Assembly (NCBI GenBank): GCA_001770785.1
Contig: MERZ01000025.1
Location: forward strand, 25,732-33,919
Reading direction: 5' to 3'
Length of the DNA stretch: 8,188 nt
DNA from: Burkholderiales bacterium RIFCSPHIGHO2_12_FULL_61_11
Lineage (GTDB): Bacteria; Pseudomonadota; Gammaproteobacteria; Burkholderiales; Burkholderiaceae_C
In this document: in pieces, positions 6,002 through 8,188 of the stretch
Layout of the letters: every line of letters begins with the position of its first letter
Position numbering within the stretch: position 1 is the stretch's first letter
Notes under the pieces: model-generated
The model's database searches: none
The model's input: only the letters and a program-made list of their open reading frames with translations
What the model was told of the DNA's origin: nothing
Made by a program: the position numbers and the translations under genes

Positions 6002-6919
6002 CACCATCAGCAGCAGGAAAACGCCGGCGGCAAGCGCCGAGAGCCGACCGCGCCCACCCGATTTGATATTGATCACCGACTGGCCGATCATGGCGCAACC
6101 GGCCATGCCGCCGAGAAAACCCGAGGTGATATTGGCCAGCCCCTGACCGACGCATTCCCGATTCTTGTTGCTTGTCGAATCCGTCAGGTCATCAATGATG
6201 GAGGCGGTCATCATCGATTCCAGCAGCCCGACCGTCGCCAGCGTGGCCGATACCGGCAAGACGATCTGAAGCGTTTCGAGGTTCAACGGCACATCGGGCA
6301 GCAGGAAGATTGGCAGGCTGTCGGGCAGCGCGCCCATGTCGCCCACGCTGCGGATGTCCAGGCCCAGCGCCATGGCCACGCCGGTGAGCACCACGATACA
6401 GACCAGCGGCGAAGGAATGGCCTTGGTGACGTAGGGAAAGCCATAGATGATGGCCAGTCCCGCCGCGGTCATGGCATAAACCACCCAGGTGACGTTGGTC
6501 AGCTCAGGCAACTGGGCCATGAAGATCAGGATGGCCAGCGCGTTGACAAAGCCGGTGATCACCGAACGCGAGACAAAGCGCATCAGCAGGCCCAGCTTGA
6601 GCACGCCGGCAAGGATCTGCAGCACGCCGGTCATGATGGTGGCCGCCAGCAAGTACTGCAAGCCGTGGTCCTTGACCAGCGTGACCATCAGCAGCGCCAT
6701 GGCACCGGTGGCCGCCGAGATCATGCCCGGGCGCGCGCCGGTAAACGCGATCACCACGGCGATGCTGAAGGCGGCGTAGAGGCCGACCTTGGGGTCGAGG
6801 CCGGCAATGATGGAAAAGGCAATGGCCTCGGGAATCAGCGCGAGCGCCACAACCAAGCCGGCGAGCAGATCGCCGCGGACGTTGGACAGCCAGTCTTGGT
6901 GGAGGCTTGAATACTTCAT
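6002..6919 (-). pseudogene. SulP-family inorganic anion transporter, 3'-truncated
   Basis: About 306 codons from the ATG at 6917-6919 match the SulP membrane domain: the signature [20 protein letters not shown] (16-35), [13 protein letters not shown] (39-51), [20 protein letters not shown] (61-80), and late [20 protein letters not shown]. SulP proteins are sulfate, bicarbonate or other anion carriers or symporters with a membrane domain and usually a cytoplasmic STAS domain. After LLLMV (codons ending at 6002) the protein stops resembling the family. The remaining membrane helices and STAS are gone. The frame stays open to 5513 by reading the opposite strand of the AhpD-like gene, adding about 160 unrelated residues. 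I therefore call it broken, though a chimera could be made. The track-style TTG two codons upstream of the ATG is less likely. No good Shine-Dalgarno is seen. Confidence 0.8.
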
Positions 6920-7154
6920 GGTCAATAGGTAAGGACGGCACCGGCTGTTGCCAGGTCGTCGTGATTCGATGGAAAAGAGGGTGGCGCGGAACGAAGCGCG
7001 CCAAGCGTTGGCAGTGACGAGCTAAGGCGGCGTCACGACGCAAAAAAGGCCGCGCCAAAGCGTGCTGCCCGGGTCAATCACCGGGAATATCGCCAGGCTG
7101 CGGGGAAATTGTGCATCGCAGCATTCTACCCATTGGCCTGAAACGACGCGCTGT

Positions 7155-7188
7155 AGGGGATAGGAATCACCGTCCAGGGGTGATAGGA
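7155..7188 (+). repeat. Imperfect direct repeat, AGGGG..GATAGGA
   Basis: AGGGG is found at 7155-7159 and 7176-7180, and GATAGGA at 7159-7165 and 7182-7188. The two copies are about 21-23 bases apart, close to two helical turns, and the second has two extra bases between the blocks. They lie about 55-85 bases before the copG start and could be regulator sites. Confidence 0.35.
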
Positions 7189-7210
7189 GTAAAAAAAACG
7201 GATAAAAAAA

Positions 7211-7226
7211 CCATCCCCATGGATGG
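7211..7226. promoter_or_regulatory. Inverted repeat just upstream of copG, candidate operator
   Basis: CCATCC (7211-7216) and GGATGG (7221-7226) form a perfect inverted repeat around CCAT, 15 bases before the copG ATG. The right half overlaps a pair of GATGGT direct repeats at 7222-7227 and 7233-7238, 11 bases apart, or one helical turn. Ribbon-helix-helix repressors bind such closely spaced repeats and often control their own gene. Autoregulation is therefore the leading inference. Confidence 0.45.
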
Positions 7227-7241
7227 TGCTAAGATGGTCTT

Positions 7242-7655
7242 ATGCCACCAAGACCTGTCGCTGCCAGAAAACCGGCCGACGAAAAAATCACCATCAACCT
7301 GGGCTATGTCGATCTCGGCCAGATCGACCTGCTGGTGCAGGAAGGCTTCTATGCCAACCGGACTGACCTGATCCGCACGGCCATTCGCAACCAGTTGGCC
7401 GCGCATGCCGATGTGGTGAAACAGGCGGTGGCCCGCAAAACGCTGGTGCTTGGCATCCAGCATTTCACCGCCGATGAGCTGCGCGCCGTGCAGGCGTCGG
7501 GTGAAGCCTTGCAGATTCGTGTCCTCGGCCTGGCCAGCATCGCGCCCGATGTCACCCCGGAACTGGCGCTTGCCGCCATTGATTCGGTGGTGGTGCTGGG
7601 CGCGCTGCATGCCAGCCCGGCCGTGAAAGCGGCACTGGCCAGCCGAATCCGCTGA
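7242..7655 (+). CDS. CopG-family (ribbon-helix-helix) transcriptional regulator
   Basis: The protein has 137 residues. The N-terminal DNA-binding fold is seen at about 14-53: a strand KITINLGYVDLGQIDLLVQE followed by helices in GFYANRTDLIRTAIRNQLA, the RHH pattern. The remaining residues (about 60-137), including VLGIQHFTADELRAVQ, are of unknown role and may sense a ligand or make protein contacts. An in-frame TAA at 7230-7232 fixes the ATG at 7242 as the first start. No Shine-Dalgarno is visible before it. TAAGAT (7230-7235) could be a -10, which would put transcription start almost at the ATG. The esterase gene follows after 27 bases, so this regulator probably controls a shared operon, perhaps linked to polyhydroxyalkanoate metabolism. 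Confidence 0.87.
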   Translation: MPPRPVAARKPADEKITINLGYVDLGQIDLLVQEGFYANRTDLIRTAIRNQLAAHADVVKQAVARKTLVLGIQHFTADELRAVQASGEALQIRVLGLASIAPDVTPELALAAIDSVVVLGALHASPAVKAALASRIR

Positions 7656-7682
7656 CCCTAATCCCCCCAAAAAGGAAATACC

Positions 7683-8188
7683 ATGAACCCAGTTTTTCAA
7701 CGCCTGATGGCCAAGGCTGCCCGCCTGACGCAGGCCGGCAGCCTGCAAGCTGCCACGGCCGCCATTCAGGCCGCGCTCAGCGGCGCCGTCATTCCCTTGC
7801 CCGCCGCCGCTGACGCTGACGATGTGAATGTCATTGATGTGCAAGCGCATGAAGCCAGGCGCGAGGCGCCGGCAACCAAAGAGCCGGCGCAGCCGGCCCA
7901 ACCGGTCGATCCCGGGCCGTCCGGCCAGTTCATCAGCGGCAGTCACACCGAAGCGGCGGGCACGCGTGCGTACAAGCTGTTCATTCCGCCGGCCAACAGC
8001 GGGCAGGCGCTGCCGCTGGTGGTGATGCTGCACGGCTGCACGCAGAACCCCGATGACTTTGCGGCGGGCACCGGCATGAACGAAGCGGCGCTCAAGCGCG
8101 GTTTTTACGTGCTTTATCCAGCGCAGACGCAACACGCCAATTCCTCGCGCTGCTGGAACTGGTTCAAGCACAACCATCAAAAGCGCGG
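7683..8188 (+). CDS. PHB depolymerase-family esterase (alpha/beta hydrolase), N-terminal part
   Basis: There are 168 complete codons, then the gene leaves the window. Residues 1-34 (FQRLMAKAARLTQAGSLQAA and onward) form an amphipathic helical start, and 55-80 is a Pro/Ala/Glu-rich linker. From about 81 the esterase domain begins, with PLVVMLHGCTQNPDDFAAGT (111-130), where HGC is the oxyanion-hole segment, followed by YVLYPAQTQHANSSRCWNWF (142-161). The catalytic GxSxG, Asp and His would come later and cannot be checked. The family hydrolyses polyhydroxybutyrate or short ester substrates. No signal peptide is seen, so it is probably intracellular. AAGGAA (7672-7677) sits 5 bases before the ATG. 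The CopG regulator lies just upstream. Confidence 0.88.
   Translation, partial: MNPVFQRLMAKAARLTQAGSLQAATAAIQAALSGAVIPLPAAADADDVNVIDVQAHEARREAPATKEPAQPAQPVDPGPSGQFISGSHTEAAGTRAYKLFIPPANSGQALPLVVMLHGCTQNPDDFAAGTGMNEAALKRGFYVLYPAQTQHANSSRCWNWFKHNHQKR

Larger units (their letters stand above)
6920..7241. other. Intergenic control region between SulP remnant and copG, with several small repeats
   Basis: This 322-base divergent region holds no convincing gene. A short reading frame beginning at 7111 merely runs into copG in another frame. Visible structures are the 7-bp inverted repeat TGGCGCG/CGCGCCA (6982-6988 and 6997-7003), GCGTC-AC-GACGC (7030-7041), and CCCGG/CCGGG (7068-7072 and 7081-7085). 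It also has a GATAGGA direct repeat (7159-7165, 7182-7188), two A-tracts (7191-7198 of eight, 7204-7210 of seven), and the operator-like repeats listed separately. A full sigma-70 promoter for either gene could not be identified with confidence. Confidence 0.6.

Noticed and set aside
5987..6910. A 307-codon plus-strand frame opposite the SulP gene
   Set aside because: Its composition (Gly, Arg, His, Gln, Asp) is that of antisense of a membrane gene, with no motif. SulP likeness on the minus strand is clear.
6982..7085. Hairpins in the region upstream of SulP as intrinsic terminators or a riboswitch
   Set aside because: The stems are 5-7 bp, no T-run follows them in a useful direction, and they do not form a recognised riboswitch layout. 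I note them only as repeats.
7111..7371. An 86-codon plus-strand frame overlapping copG
   Set aside because: It shares most of its length with copG in another frame and has no motif or ribosome site.
7167..8180. A 337-codon open frame on the minus strand opposite copG and the esterase gene
   Set aside because: It is rich in Arg, Gly and His with no domain likeness, and it covers two well-supported genes on the other strand. Long antisense frames are common in GC-rich DNA.

Overview
The window is GC-rich chromosomal DNA. Its gene content (an ECF sigma factor with a zinc anti-sigma factor, a DedA-rhodanese fusion, AhpD-like proteins, a SulP transporter, and a CopG regulator next to a PHB depolymerase-type esterase) suggests a betaproteobacterium, most likely of the Burkholderiales/Comamonadaceae type. 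This placement is inferred from protein style and content. No rRNA or other marker gene is present.

Left part (1-2293). The window opens inside an ECF-type sigma factor. Its stop overlaps the start of a 69-residue zinc-finger anti-sigma factor, so the two form a translationally coupled pair. Convergent to them is a permuted NlpC/P60 (YiiX-like) cysteine hydrolase. Next, also on the minus strand, is a DedA-family membrane protein with a C-terminal rhodanese domain. A divergent intergenic region (2294-2445) separates it from the next block and carries a plausible promoter for the DedA gene with an inverted repeat over its -10.

Middle part (2446-5977). Five genes lie head to tail on the plus strand: a cupin-type AraC regulator, an AhpD-like CxxC protein, a HAD protein of the haloacid dehalogenase type, a peroxiredoxin-like thiol protein, and a second AhpD-like CxxC protein. 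The last two are only 7 bases apart. Together they look like a regulated thiol-redox or detoxification cluster. The substrate and inducer cannot be read from the sequence.

Right part (5978-8188). A SulP anion transporter gene on the minus strand keeps its start and about 306 codons, then loses homology near 6002, next to the stop of the second AhpD-like gene. The rest of the transporter and the STAS domain are missing. The frame stays open across the opposite strand of the AhpD-like gene, so a chimeric protein is possible. After a 322-base intergenic region with several inverted and direct repeats comes a CopG/ribbon-helix-helix regulator. It has no recognisable Shine-Dalgarno. A PHB depolymerase-family esterase follows 27 bases later and runs off the window.

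The genes are recognisable families. The most notable points are the truncated SulP junction, the five-gene redox cluster, the altered AhpD active site in its last gene, and the repeat-rich control region of copG. I saw no tRNA, rRNA, CRISPR array or complete mobile element.
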